From Comamonadaceae bacterium (GTDB taxonomy: Bacteria > Pseudomonadota > Gammaproteobacteria > Burkholderiales > Burkholderiaceae_C), in the NCBI GenBank assembly GCA_947372005.1, contig CANBRV010000044.1:1-12000 (forward strand): DNA of 12,000 nt. The letters run 5' to 3'. The notes beneath the pieces were generated by a model that did not search any database, had not been told where the DNA came from, and was given only the letters and a program-made list of their open reading frames with translations. The number at the start of each line of letters is the position of its first letter. Positions within the stretch are counted from its first letter, which is position 1. The translations under genes and the position numbers were made by a program. This document shows positions 1 through 6,754 of the stretch, in pieces.

Positions 1-894
1 CATCATGCGACCAGTGTGGGCAAGCTGTTTCGCCCCGATAACCCGCTCTTGCCTAACTACAAATATGTGCCGATTGGCTATCACGGACGCGCATCCAGCA
101 TCAACGTGAGCGGTACGAATTTCAAGCGTCCCGTGGGGCAAATCTTGCCGCCAGGCCAAGAGATACCGCTGTTTGTGCCTAGCCGTCGCTTGGACTATGA
201 GTTGGAGCTAGCGGCCTACATTAGCGCATCGAATGTGCAAGGCGAGCCGATAGCCATGAAGGATGCGGAAGATGCGCTCTTTGGCATTGGCCTCTTTAAC
301 GACTGGTCGGCGCGTGATGTGCAGGCTTGGGAGTACCAACCGCTAGGACCATTTTTAGCCAAGAGTTTTGCCAGTACCGTCTCGCCGTGGATCGTGACGA
401 TGGAGGCGCTTGCGCCCTTCCGCGCACCCTTCACTCGCCCAGCCGATGATCCGCAGCCCTTGCCGTACTTGGCTTCCGAGGCCAATAGTGCGAGCGGCGC
501 GATCAACATCACGCTTGAGGTGTGGTTGCAAACGAAGTTAATGGCGGATGCGGGTATGAGTCCTGTGCAGCTATCCACGTCTAATTTTTCCGACGCGTCT
601 TATTGGACGCTGGCGCAGCTGGTGGCACATCACACGGTCAATGGTTGTAATTTGCAAGTGGGCGATATGTTTGGCTCGGGCACGCAATCGGGGCCAAAGC
701 CTGAAGAGGGCGGCTCACTTTTAGAGCTATCCAAAGGAGGCAAGCAAGCGTTGGCATTGCCAAACGGCGAGCAGCGTACATTTTTAGAAGATGGTGATAG
801 CGTTATTTTTAGAGGGTATTGCACCTCGCTAGGCCATGCCCGTATTGGGCTTGGCGAGGTACGGGCAACGGTGTTGCCCGCCCGCGAAATCTAA
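1..894 (+). CDS. fahA: Fumarylacetoacetase, C-terminal part (5' end outside window)
   Basis: This is the 3' part of a fumarylacetoacetase gene. The enzyme hydrolyses 4-fumarylacetoacetate to fumarate and acetoacetate, the last step of tyrosine and homogentisate breakdown in the cytoplasm. The frame is open from base 1 (HHATSVGKLFRP), so the gene starts upstream; by family length roughly 130 residues are missing, including the first metal-ligand aspartate. Visible family motifs in order: GYHGRASS (about 76-99); YELELA with the two metal-binding glutamates (199-207); NDWSARD with a metal-binding aspartate (301-303); LAKSF with the catalytic-region lysine (about 355-369); and GSGTQSGPKPEE (about 676-711) near the C-terminus. 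The stop is TAA at 892-894. The next gene is convergent and ends 11 bases away. hmgA would be expected upstream in many relatives but cannot be seen here. Confidence 0.93.
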   Translation, partial: HHATSVGKLFRPDNPLLPNYKYVPIGYHGRASSINVSGTNFKRPVGQILPPGQEIPLFVPSRRLDYELELAAYISASNVQGEPIAMKDAEDALFGIGLFNDWSARDVQAWEYQPLGPFLAKSFASTVSPWIVTMEALAPFRAPFTRPADDPQPLPYLASEANSASGAINITLEVWLQTKLMADAGMSPVQLSTSNFSDASYWTLAQLVAHHTVNGCNLQVGDMFGSGTQSGPKPEEGGSLLELSKGGKQALALPNGEQRTFLEDGDSVIFRGYCTSLGHARIGLGEVRATVLPAREI

Positions 895-905
895 CGCAAT
901 GTTTA

Positions 906-1148
906 TTAGCGGCTAGACAAAGCGGCTTGAATTTCTGCCATCAAGCGTGGGTCGCTGTGTGCAAATTCCCACATGGCGTCATCGGCGCGTGCTGCGGCGC
1001 GTTGTGCTTGCCAAGTTGCATAGCTGGCGGTAATCGCAGCGCTTGCCGTGCGTGCTAGGCGCGAGAGGTAAGTCGCAGTACGCTCTAACCGTGCAGAGCC
1101 AGTATGTGTGCTTTTGAAGGCTGGAGTAAATGTATGGAGTGTTGTCAT
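906..1148 (-). CDS. Small conserved-looking protein of unknown function (80 aa)
   Basis: This encodes an 80-residue soluble protein whose function I do not recognise. It has no signal peptide or convincing membrane segment. The middle is rich in Ala, Arg and Thr. The C-terminal half is a likely helix with Trp, Arg and Asp spacing (YATWQAQRAAARADDAMWEF) followed by AHSDPRLMAEIQAAL. This pattern resembles short Burkholderiales proteins that carry a W-x-A-x-x-DPR-x-MAE tail and recalls DUF1127-like small proteins; that is a recollection, not a search result. ATG at 1146-1148 follows a purine-rich AAAGAAAGTGAG, a weak ribosome site. Support for its being real comes from its divergent placement against the LysR gene, the plausible promoter upstream, and the tight convergent fit with fahA. 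An unrelated spurious frame is still possible. Confidence 0.6.
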   Translation of the reverse strand: MTTLHTFTPAFKSTHTGSARLERTATYLSRLARTASAAITASYATWQAQRAAARADDAMWEFAHSDPRLMAEIQAALSSR

Positions 1149-1199
1149 GATGTACTCACTTTCTTTCTTTAGTTGCTACCGATTTGTTTCGGCGAGGTG

Positions 1200-1228
1200 A
1201 TATTAGGGTAATTACTAGTGTTGCTCAA
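1200..1228 (-). promoter_or_regulatory. Candidate sigma70 promoter of the small minus-strand gene
   Basis: Read on the minus strand, TTGAGC (1223-1228) is followed by exactly 17 bases and then TAATAT (1200-1205). Each hexamer matches the consensus at four of six positions with ideal spacing. It would give a leader of about 45 bases before the ATG at 1148. An 8-base palindrome, GTAATTAC (1208-1215), lies inside the spacer and would be well placed for a repressor or activator. This is inferred from sequence only. Confidence 0.4.
1208..1215. promoter_or_regulatory. Perfect palindrome GTAATTAC in the divergent spacer
   Basis: GTAATTAC is a perfect 8-base dyad set in TAGGGTAATTACTA, between the -35 and -10 hexamers of the putative minus-strand promoter. 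It lies 44 bases upstream of the LysR ATG. LysR-type proteins bind AT-rich dyads near their own genes, so this is a candidate operator. An 8-base palindrome can also occur by chance. Confidence 0.25.
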
Positions 1229-1259
1229 CTTTATATTGGTGATGTGATACATTCACTGC

Positions 1260-2237
1260 ATGAATTTCAAAACACTCGATCTCAACCTTTTGCGCGTCTT
1301 TGACGAAGTGATGGCGGAGCGCAGTTTGACCAAGGCAGCGCACAACCTTGCGCTTACGCAGCCCGCAGTCAGCAATGCCTTGCGGCGGTTGCGTGAAACC
1401 GTGGGCGATGACTTGATGCGCAGAAGTACCGTGAAAGGACAAGGTCAGGGGCTGGTGCCCACGCCGCGTGCGTTGGCACTCTGGCCTCATGTTCGGGAGG
1501 CACTTGCACAATTGCAAACGTCGCTTGCGCCTGATCGTTTTGAGCCTGCTACGGCGAATAACACTTTCGTGCTCGCTATGGCGGATGCGACAGCGGCAGA
1601 GATCGTGCCAAGCCTTTTGGCGATCACGGAGGCTGAAGCGCCTGGCGTGTCGCTACGCGTGGTGCCGCTTTCAACGCGCGATCCGCGAGGCTTACTCGAA
1701 CGCGAAGAGGCTGATCTTGCCTTGGGGTATTTTCCCGCTGTGCTGGCCGACATTACGGCCAAATTGCAAGCGGGCAGCACCGCCAATTTTGATCATGTGC
1801 GGCTGTATGACGGCGAATACGTCTGCGTGATGCGGCGTGGACATCCGCTGGCAAAGAAAAACCAAAGCGAGGAAGGACTCACACTAGACGCGTTTTGTGC
1901 AGCACGGCATTTGCTGGTGAGCTTTTCGGGGCGTCCATATGGCTTTACCGACGAGGCGCTCGCGTCGCTTGGGCGTAAGCGACGCATTGTGTTGACCGTC
2001 AATCAATTTTTTACCGCAGGGCGTGTGACTTCTCAGTCTGACGTGCTCACCGTGCTGCCGCGCCACTTTGTGCGTGTGGCTGATAGCGCAGGCGAACTCG
2101 TTATTCGTCGCCTGCCGTTTGATGTGCCCCTAGTGCATGTGGACGCGCTGTGGCACAGAAGCGCCCACCAAAGCAGCGCGCATCAATGGCTGCGTAGTGC
2201 GGTGGAGCGCTCGGCGCGTGCTGTGTTTGCACCTTAA
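1260..2237 (+). CDS. LysR-family transcriptional regulator
   Basis: This 325-residue protein has the LysR-type layout. A winged helix-turn-helix fills residues 1-65 (FKTLDLNLLRVFDEVMAERS, then LTKAAHNLALTQPAVSNALR), followed by a linker helix and a two-lobed effector domain from about residue 90 to the end. The start of the effector domain (NNTFVLAMADATAAEIVPSL) recalls the NodD/NahR-like branch, whose members respond to aromatic or other small acids. The recognition segment between domains is slightly lengthened (RRSTVKGQGQGLVPTPRAL). The ATG at 1260 matches family N-termini but has no clear Shine-Dalgarno sequence. It is divergent from the 80-residue gene and lies downstream of fahA, so control of either is conceivable. 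Its effector and targets cannot be read from sequence. thrS starts 54 bases after its stop and is probably not under its control. Confidence 0.92.
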   Translation: MNFKTLDLNLLRVFDEVMAERSLTKAAHNLALTQPAVSNALRRLRETVGDDLMRRSTVKGQGQGLVPTPRALALWPHVREALAQLQTSLAPDRFEPATANNTFVLAMADATAAEIVPSLLAITEAEAPGVSLRVVPLSTRDPRGLLEREEADLALGYFPAVLADITAKLQAGSTANFDHVRLYDGEYVCVMRRGHPLAKKNQSEEGLTLDAFCAARHLLVSFSGRPYGFTDEALASLGRKRRIVLTVNQFFTAGRVTSQSDVLTVLPRHFVRVADSAGELVIRRLPFDVPLVHVDALWHRSAHQSSAHQWLRSAVERSARAVFAP

Positions 2238-2291
2238 AATTGCACCTCATTTGAAAATAGCTCTTCCAGAGCCCATCCAATACCTGTTCCC

Positions 2292-4199
2292 ATGATCCAA
2301 ATCACGCTCCCCGATTCTTCTGTTCGCGAATTCGCCGCGCCTGTTACTGTGGCCGAGGTCGCCCTATCTATTGGCACGGGGCTTGCCAAGGCTGCGCTGG
2401 CTGGCAAAGTTGATGGGAAGGTAGTTGACACGAGTTATCTGATTTCGCAAAACTCGGCGCTTGCCATCATTACCGCCAAAGACGCAGACGGGCTGGAGGT
2501 GATTCGTCATTCGACGGCGCATTTGCTGGCGTATGCGGTGAAAGAGCTTTTCCCTGAAGCGCAGGTCACGATTGGACCTGTGATTGAAAACGGCTTTTAT
2601 TACGACTTTGCCAGCGTGCGAGCGTTTACCCCTGACGACATGGCGGCGATTGAAAAAAAGATGACGGCGCTAGCGCTGCTTGACGAACCCGTGACGCGCC
2701 GCGTTCTGCCGCGTGATGAAGCAGTAGCTTATTTCAAAGGGCTTGGCGAGTATTACAAGGCCGAGATTATTGGTTCTATTCCTGCTGGCGAAGATGTGTC
2801 GCTGTACCGCGAGGGTAAGTTTGAAGATTTATGCCGTGGCCCTCATGTGCCATCTACGGGCAAGCTTAAGCACTTTAAATTGATGAAGGTGGCTGGCGCG
2901 TATTGGCGCGGTGACCAAAAGAATGAGCAGCTGCAGCGTGTGTACGGCGTGGCTTTTGCGACCAAAGATGAGTTGCAAAATTATTTGACGATGCTAGAAG
3001 AAGCGGAGAAGCGCGATCACCGCAAGCTGGGGCGTGAACTCGATTTATTTCACATTGACGAGCATTCACCCGGCACGGTGTTTTGGCATCCCAAAGGTTG
3101 GACGCTGTGGCAGCAAGTCGAGCAGTACATGCGGGCGGTGTACCGTGACAACGGTTATCTAGAAGTGAAAGGTCCGCAGATTTTGGATGCGGCGCTGTGG
3201 GAAAAAACGGGGCACTGGGATAAGTACCGCGAAAACATGTTCACGACTGAATCAGAGAAGCGTGACTATGCCTTGAAGCCCATGAATTGCCCGGGTCACA
3301 TTTTGATTTTTAAGCAGGGACTCAAGAGCTATCGCGATCTGCCGCTGCGCTTTGGTGAATTTGGGCAATGCCACCGCAACGAGCCCACAGGCGGATTGCA
3401 CGGCATCATGCGTGTGCGTGGCTTTACCCAAGACGATGGCCATATCTTTTGCACGGAAGATCAAATTCAAGGCGAGGTCGCCGCGTTCCATGCTCTTGTA
3501 ATGGCGGTGTACAAGGACTTTGGATTTACCGAAGTGGCGGTCAAATTGGCGCTGCGTCCAGAAAAACGAATCGGGACAGAGGAGTCGTGGGATTACGCCG
3601 AGAACGCGCTGCGCGTGGCGATTAAAGCAAGCGGCGCGGAGTTGGAAGAGTTGCCGGGTGAGGGCGCGTTCTATGGTCCGAAGATCGAATACCACCTCAA
3701 GGACAGCATTGGCCGCACGTGGCAATGCGGCACGATGCAAATCGACCCGAACATGCCCGAGCGCTTAGATGCGGACTACGTGGCGGCGGACAGCAGCCGT
3801 CAGCGTCCCGTGATGCTGCACCGCGCGATTGTGGGCAGTCTTGAGCGCTTTATTGGCATCTTGATTGAGCAGCATGCAGGGGCGATGCCCGTGTGGCTGT
3901 CGCCCATTCAAATTGGCATTGCGCCGATTACGGATGCGCAGGCCGACTATGCTAAGACTGTGGCGGCGCAGTTGCAAAAACTGGGCTATCGCGTCACAAC
4001 TGATTTGCGTAATGAAAAGATCAATTACAAAATCCGCGAATTCGCACTGCAAAAAATCCCATATGCCATTGCTGTGGGCGACAAGGAGCGTGAGGCGGGA
4101 ACTGTGTCGGTGCGCGCGCGGGGTGCAGATCGCGGCATCGTGATGAGTTTTGACGAGTTTGTGAGGCAGCTTGCCAGCGATGTGGCTGGCAAGATTTGA
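2292..4199 (+). CDS. thrS: Threonyl-tRNA synthetase
   Basis: This class II synthetase charges tRNA-Thr with threonine in the cytoplasm. At 635 residues it is close to the usual 640. The order is a TGS domain (residues 1-61), the editing domain with HSTAH (H73, H77) and CRGPH (C181, H185), the catalytic core, and a C-terminal anticodon-binding domain from about 535. The three zinc ligands expected in the catalytic site are present: C333 in MNCPGH, H384 in DDGHIF and H510 in MLHRAI. Motif 2 is the [10 protein letters not shown] region and motif 3 is [15 protein letters not shown]. All key residues are intact, so it should be active and able to edit mischarged serine. ATG at 2292 fits the family N-terminus, but no Shine-Dalgarno sequence is seen. 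The 54-base leader is too short to hold an E. coli-type multi-domain thrS operator. It heads the translation cluster. Confidence 0.98.
   Translation: MIQITLPDSSVREFAAPVTVAEVALSIGTGLAKAALAGKVDGKVVDTSYLISQNSALAIITAKDADGLEVIRHSTAHLLAYAVKELFPEAQVTIGPVIENGFYYDFASVRAFTPDDMAAIEKKMTALALLDEPVTRRVLPRDEAVAYFKGLGEYYKAEIIGSIPAGEDVSLYREGKFEDLCRGPHVPSTGKLKHFKLMKVAGAYWRGDQKNEQLQRVYGVAFATKDELQNYLTMLEEAEKRDHRKLGRELDLFHIDEHSPGTVFWHPKGWTLWQQVEQYMRAVYRDNGYLEVKGPQILDAALWEKTGHWDKYRENMFTTESEKRDYALKPMNCPGHILIFKQGLKSYRDLPLRFGEFGQCHRNEPTGGLHGIMRVRGFTQDDGHIFCTEDQIQGEVAAFHALVMAVYKDFGFTEVAVKLALRPEKRIGTEESWDYAENALRVAIKASGAELEELPGEGAFYGPKIEYHLKDSIGRTWQCGTMQIDPNMPERLDADYVAADSSRQRPVMLHRAIVGSLERFIGILIEQHAGAMPVWLSPIQIGIAPITDAQADYAKTVAAQLQKLGYRVTTDLRNEKINYKIREFALQKIPYAIAVGDKEREAGTVSVRARGADRGIVMSFDEFVRQLASDVAGKI
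4170..4193 (+). promoter_or_regulatory. 8-bp inverted repeat at the 3' end of thrS
   Basis: CTTGCCAG (4170-4177) and CTGGCAAG (4186-4193) are perfect inverted repeats with an 8-base loop, inside the last codons of thrS. No T run follows, so it is not a standard intrinsic terminator. It lies about 50 bases before the infC start and may act as an mRNA processing or stability element in the thrS-infC transcript, or be coincidental. Confidence 0.35.
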
Positions 4200-4213
4200 A
4201 ATCCTGCTAAAAT
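4186..4213 (+). promoter_or_regulatory. Candidate internal promoter for infC
   Basis: TGCTAAAAT (4205-4213) is an extended -10 element with TAAAAT matching the consensus at five of six positions. CTGGCA (4186-4191) is a four-of-six -35 with a 16-base spacer. Transcription would start near 4220, leaving about 25 bases including the infC ribosome site. E. coli also has infC promoters inside thrS, which makes this plausible. Confidence 0.35.
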
Positions 4214-4232
4214 CTGACGTTTTGTCATAAAG

Positions 4233-4237
4233 AAGGA
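4233..4237 (+). promoter_or_regulatory. Ribosome binding site deciding the ATC start of infC
   Basis: AAGGA at 4233-4237 lies 7 bases before the ATC codon at 4245. It is 73 bases before the next in-frame ATG (4311), which has no such sequence upstream. This spacing supports ATC as the true start. Confidence 0.75.
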
Positions 4238-4244
4238 CGCAACC

Positions 4245-4856
4245 ATCGCTACTGAATTCCGTCAACCGCGCCAACGTGAAGAGCGCAAACATCGTCTTAA
4301 CCGTGAAATTATGGCGCCAGAACTGCGCGTTACTGGGCCTGAAGGCGAAGCGCTGGGCATCATGAGTTTGTCGGACGCATTGCGCCGAGCGGGTGAGTTA
4401 GATGTGGATTTGGTAGAAATTGCAGCGACGGCAGTGCCGCCAGTTGCAAGACTGATGGATTATGGAAAATTTAAGTACCAAGAGGCGAAGAAAGCAGCCG
4501 AGGCAAAAGCCAAGCAGCATGTGATCGACATTAAAGAGATCAAGTTTCGCCCAGGTACAGATGATGGTGACTACAACATCAAAATGCGTAATATCAAGCG
4601 CTTTTTGGAAGAGGGTGACAAATGCAAGATCACGCTTCGCTTCAGAGGCCGCGAGATTACGCATCAGGAAATTGGGATGGCGCTTTTGGTGCGCATCCGC
4701 GAAGAATTAGGTGATTTGATTCTGATTGAAAGCATGCCAAAGTTAGAAGGCCGCCAGATGATCATGATGATTGCACCGGGTAAGAAAAAAGCAGGAGCTG
4801 CTCCAAAAGCAGCCCCAGCCGCCGCAGCTAAGCCTCCAGAGGCTGTAGCTGCATAA
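4245..4856 (+). CDS. infC: Translation initiation factor IF-3, starting at an ATC codon
   Basis: IF-3 binds the 30S subunit, blocks premature 50S joining and proofreads the start codon and initiator tRNA. I place the start at ATC 4245, giving 203 residues ([20 protein letters not shown] onward). The in-frame ATG at 4311 would cut off the conserved HRLNREI segment, equivalent to NRINGEI in E. coli. No ATG, GTG or TTG lies between the in-frame stop at 4215 and that ATG. The N-domain contains [13 protein letters not shown], a charged linker follows, and the C-domain holds [30 protein letters not shown] and [15 protein letters not shown] low-complexity Ala/Pro/Lys tail of about 25 residues follows. 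E. coli infC uses the rare AUU start, so that IF-3 represses its own translation; an AUC start suggests the same loop here. It lies 45 bases after thrS. Confidence 0.95.
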   Translation: MATEFRQPRQREERKHRLNREIMAPELRVTGPEGEALGIMSLSDALRRAGELDVDLVEIAATAVPPVARLMDYGKFKYQEAKKAAEAKAKQHVIDIKEIKFRPGTDDGDYNIKMRNIKRFLEEGDKCKITLRFRGREITHQEIGMALLVRIREELGDLILIESMPKLEGRQMIMMIAPGKKKAGAAPKAAPAAAAKPPEAVAA

Positions 4857-4907
4857 AACTCAGGGTTAACAAGGGGCGCGAATTCATCGTGCCACACCTC
4901 GTGAGTT
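4857..4907 (+). promoter_or_regulatory. Two-tier hairpin in the infC-rpmI spacer, candidate ribosomal-protein leader
   Basis: The outer stem pairs AACTCA (4857-4862) with TGAGTT (4902-4907). It can continue with GGG (4863-4865) against CTC (4898-4900) around a bulged G4901. The inner stem pairs GGCGCGA (4875-4881) with TCGTGCC (4887-4893) around an ATTCA loop, with one G-T pair. No T run follows, so it is not a terminator. It starts right after the infC stop and ends 23 bases before the rpmI ATG. bL20 is known to repress rpmI-rplT by binding leader RNA in E. coli, so this is a natural candidate for such a site. The folding is by eye only. Confidence 0.4.
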
Positions 4908-4930
4908 AAAAAGAAGAGAAGAGCAATCAC

Positions 4931-5134
4931 ATGCCAAAAATGAAGACCAAAAGCGGGGCGAAAAAGCGCTTTCGCGTTCGTCCAGGTGGATCCGTTAAGC
5001 GCGGACAAGCCTTCAAACGTCACATTCTGACTAAGAAGACCACTAAAAATAAACGTCACTTGCGCGGAGCAACCGCTGTCCATAAGACCGATATGGGTCG
5101 TATGGCAGACATGTTGCCAGGTCGTGGTATTTAA
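4931..5134 (+). CDS. rpmI: 50S ribosomal protein bL35
   Basis: bL35 is a small, very basic structural protein of the large ribosomal subunit. The 67 residues match the usual 64-67. They begin [20 protein letters not shown] and contain [13 protein letters not shown] and [14 protein letters not shown], the family hallmarks. It is dominated by Lys and Arg, as needed for 23S rRNA contact. A purine-rich AAGAAGAGAAGAG (4911-4923) serves as ribosome site before ATG 4931. It sits between infC and rplT as in most bacteria and is probably co-transcribed and translationally coupled with rplT, which starts 24 bases after its stop. The preceding spacer can fold, which may put both ribosomal protein genes under bL20 control. 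Confidence 0.98.
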   Translation: MPKMKTKSGAKKRFRVRPGGSVKRGQAFKRHILTKKTTKNKRHLRGATAVHKTDMGRMADMLPGRGI

Positions 5135-5158
5135 TTTAACGATCAGGAGTAAACAAAC

Positions 5159-5515
5159 ATGTCCCGAGTAAAACGTGGTGTAACGGCAAGAGCCCGTCAC
5201 AAAAAAATCTTAACGCTGGCCAAGGGTTTCCGTGGCCGCCGTGGTAACGTCTTCCGCGTCGCTAAAGAAGCGGTAATGAAGGCGGGGCAATATGCCTACC
5301 GCGACCGCCGTGCCAAAAAGCGTGTGTTCCGTGCCTTGTGGATTGCGCGTATCAACGCAGCAGCCCGTGGCCTTGGAATCACTTACAGCCAATTTGCCAA
5401 TGGCCTGAAAAAAGCCAACATCGACATCGACCGCAAAGTCTTAGCTGACTTGGCTGTCAATGACGCCGCTGGTTTTGCCGCCATCGTCAATCAAGTGAAA
5501 GCAGCGCTCGCTTAA
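5159..5515 (+). CDS. rplT: 50S ribosomal protein bL20
   Basis: bL20 binds 23S rRNA early in large-subunit assembly and, in E. coli, represses its own operon by binding the leader mRNA. The 118 residues match the family length. The protein begins [20 protein letters not shown], followed by the long basic N-terminal extension with [20 protein letters not shown], then [20 protein letters not shown]. It ends with a compact helical C-domain ([20 protein letters not shown], then [19 protein letters not shown]) that carries the repressor activity in E. coli. AGGAG at 5145-5149 is a good ribosome site, 9 bases before the ATG. A strong terminator-like hairpin follows 35 bases after its stop, so part of the upstream transcript probably ends here. 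Confidence 0.98.
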   Translation: MSRVKRGVTARARHKKILTLAKGFRGRRGNVFRVAKEAVMKAGQYAYRDRRAKKRVFRALWIARINAAARGLGITYSQFANGLKKANIDIDRKVLADLAVNDAAGFAAIVNQVKAALA

Positions 5516-5549
5516 ACTAGCTAGCAACTCTTTATTTGATTGACGCGAG

Positions 5550-5595
5550 AGGGTTGGAGTTTGTGCCACGGGGCACACAACTTCGACCCTTTTTT
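5550..5595 (+). terminator. Strong intrinsic terminator or attenuator between rplT and pheS
   Basis: The left arm at 5550-5567 (AGGGTTGGAGTTTGTGCC) pairs with 5572-5590 around an ACGG loop, giving about 18 base pairs with two G-T pairs and one bulged C at 5578. A run of six T (5590-5595) follows directly. This is a textbook Rho-independent terminator layout. Only 33 bases separate the T run from the pheS ATG and no promoter is evident there, so pheS probably depends on read-through. In E. coli pheST is controlled by attenuation with a Phe-rich leader peptide; I find no such peptide here. Confidence 0.85.
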
Positions 5596-5614
5596 AATTT
5601 GATTTTGAATCGAT

Positions 5615-5632
5615 ATGAAAAACCTCCTATGA
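5615..5632 (+). other. Five-codon mini-ORF overlapping the pheS start
   Basis: ATG at 5615 opens a frame encoding MKNLL that stops at TGA 5630-5632, overlapping the pheS ATG (5629-5631) as ATGA. Such an arrangement can couple re-initiation at the downstream gene. It has no clear Shine-Dalgarno sequence of its own and may be accidental. The bases just before the pheS ATG (CCTCCT) resemble the anti-Shine-Dalgarno sequence rather than a ribosome site, so how pheS is started is unclear. Confidence 0.2.
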
Positions 5633-6720
5633 GTGATCTACAAGCCATTGTTGACAGCGCCAAAACGGCATTTGCAGCATGCACGGCGCCTGCTGATTTA
5701 GAAAATGCCAAGGCGCAATACTTAGGCAAAACAGGCCGTATCACTGAGCTCATGAAGGGTATGGCTGCGCTTTCTGTAGAAGAAAAAAAATCGCTAGGCG
5801 CACAGATTAATGTCACCAAACAAGCCGTAGAAGCTGCTTTGAACGCACGACGCGAGGCTTTGATGGATGCGGCCATGAACGCACAGCTAGCGACGGAAGC
5901 CTTAGATGTAACGCTGCCAGGTCGTGCCCGTGCAAGTGGCGGCTTACACCCCGTCTCACTCACGCAAGAGCGTATCGAAAGCATTTTTGGCTCTATGGGC
6001 TTTGATGTAGCTGATGGCCCTGAGATTGAAAACGACTGGTTTAACTTTACGGCTTTGAATACGCCCGAAGATCACCCTGCTCGTTCGATGCACGATACGT
6101 TCTACGTAGAGCCGCTGGATGGTGTCGCCACCGACACGCCGCCGCTGCTGCGTACACACACGAGCCCGATGCAGATTCGCCATGCTACTGCACATGTGAA
6201 AGCTTGGAGGGCACGCCAAGCAGTTGCAGGAAATGGAGCGGCTACCGAAGGGGCCTGCGATTCAATGCCTGAGATTCGCGTGATTGCGCCAGGCCGCACT
6301 TACCGCGTCGATAGCGATGCCACGCATTCCCCCATGTTTCACCAGTGCGAAGGCCTGTGGATTGGCGAGAACGTGAGTTTTAAAGATTTAAAAGTCGTCT
6401 TCACTGATTTTTGTAAAACGTTTTTTGAGAGCGACGACCTCGTCCTTAGATTCCGCCCTAGCTTCTTTCCGTTTACCGAACCGAGTGCCGAAATCGACAT
6501 TCAGTTCGCCAGTGGTCCACTCGCAGGGCGTTGGTTAGAAGTCGCAGGCTCTGGACAAGTGCACCCGAATGTCGTGCGCAATATGGGCTTAGATCCAGAG
6601 CGCTACATTGGTTTCGCCTTCGGCATGGGCATGGACAGACTCACGATGCTGCGCTACGGCGTGAACGATCTGCGCCTCTTTTTTGACGGTGATCTTCGCT
6701 TTTTGTCTCAATTCCAATAA
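5629..6720 (+). CDS. pheS: Phenylalanyl-tRNA synthetase alpha subunit
   Basis: PheS is the catalytic subunit of the alpha2-beta2 enzyme that charges tRNA-Phe. I choose ATG 5629 ([15 protein letters not shown]), which fits the family; the frame stays open upstream, but that stretch overlaps the terminator hairpin and is not protein-like. The protein has 363 residues against 327 in E. coli. An N-terminal coiled coil spans about residues 1-90, with [13 protein letters not shown]. The class II core follows, with [11 protein letters not shown] (175-184), the motif 2 region [14 protein letters not shown] (232-245), the Phe pocket [16 protein letters not shown] (275-290), and motif 3 [20 protein letters not shown] (328-347). 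About 23 extra residues lie between 185 and 215, a lengthening I recall in Burkholderiales. No good ribosome site is seen. Confidence 0.97.
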   Translation: MSDLQAIVDSAKTAFAACTAPADLENAKAQYLGKTGRITELMKGMAALSVEEKKSLGAQINVTKQAVEAALNARREALMDAAMNAQLATEALDVTLPGRARASGGLHPVSLTQERIESIFGSMGFDVADGPEIENDWFNFTALNTPEDHPARSMHDTFYVEPLDGVATDTPPLLRTHTSPMQIRHATAHVKAWRARQAVAGNGAATEGACDSMPEIRVIAPGRTYRVDSDATHSPMFHQCEGLWIGENVSFKDLKVVFTDFCKTFFESDDLVLRFRPSFFPFTEPSAEIDIQFASGPLAGRWLEVAGSGQVHPNVVRNMGLDPERYIGFAFGMGMDRLTMLRYGVNDLRLFFDGDLRFLSQFQ

Positions 6721-6754
6721 TCTAATTTCAATAATAAAAAAGAGGAATCAAAAA

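Noticed and set aside
819..1058. 79-residue plus-strand frame across the fahA end and the small gene
   Set aside because: It is Cys/Gly-rich with no pattern, overlaps the fahA 3' end, and is opposite the better-supported 80-residue gene.
2260..2272. GCTCT-TCC-AGAGC hairpin in the thrS leader as an E. coli-like thrS operator
   Set aside because: Only 5 bp with a 3-base loop, no tRNA-Thr anticodon-like loop, and a leader of 54 bases is too short for the known multi-domain operator.
3252..3740. 162-residue minus-strand frame inside thrS
   Set aside because: Fully antisense to the thrS catalytic core, with no independent support.
3765..4292. 175-residue minus-strand frame opposite the thrS end and infC start
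   Set aside because: It lies opposite well-supported genes and shows no domain or motif; a shadow frame.
4311..4313. ATG 4311 as the infC start
   Set aside because: It removes the conserved HRLNREI segment and has no ribosome site; ATC 4245 fits better.
4664..5200. 178-residue minus-strand frame opposite infC, rpmI and rplT
   Set aside because: It spans three real genes on the other strand, and its composition is what reverse-complemented ribosomal protein codons give.
5536..5628. Extended pheS start at TTG 5536 (31 extra residues)
   Set aside because: The extra stretch overlaps the terminator hairpin, is not protein-like, and PheS families start at the MSDLQ-type segment.
6683..6754. Extended pheT start 24 codons upstream, inside pheS
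   Set aside because: ATG 6755 has a good AGAGGA site 8 bases before it and matches family N-termini.
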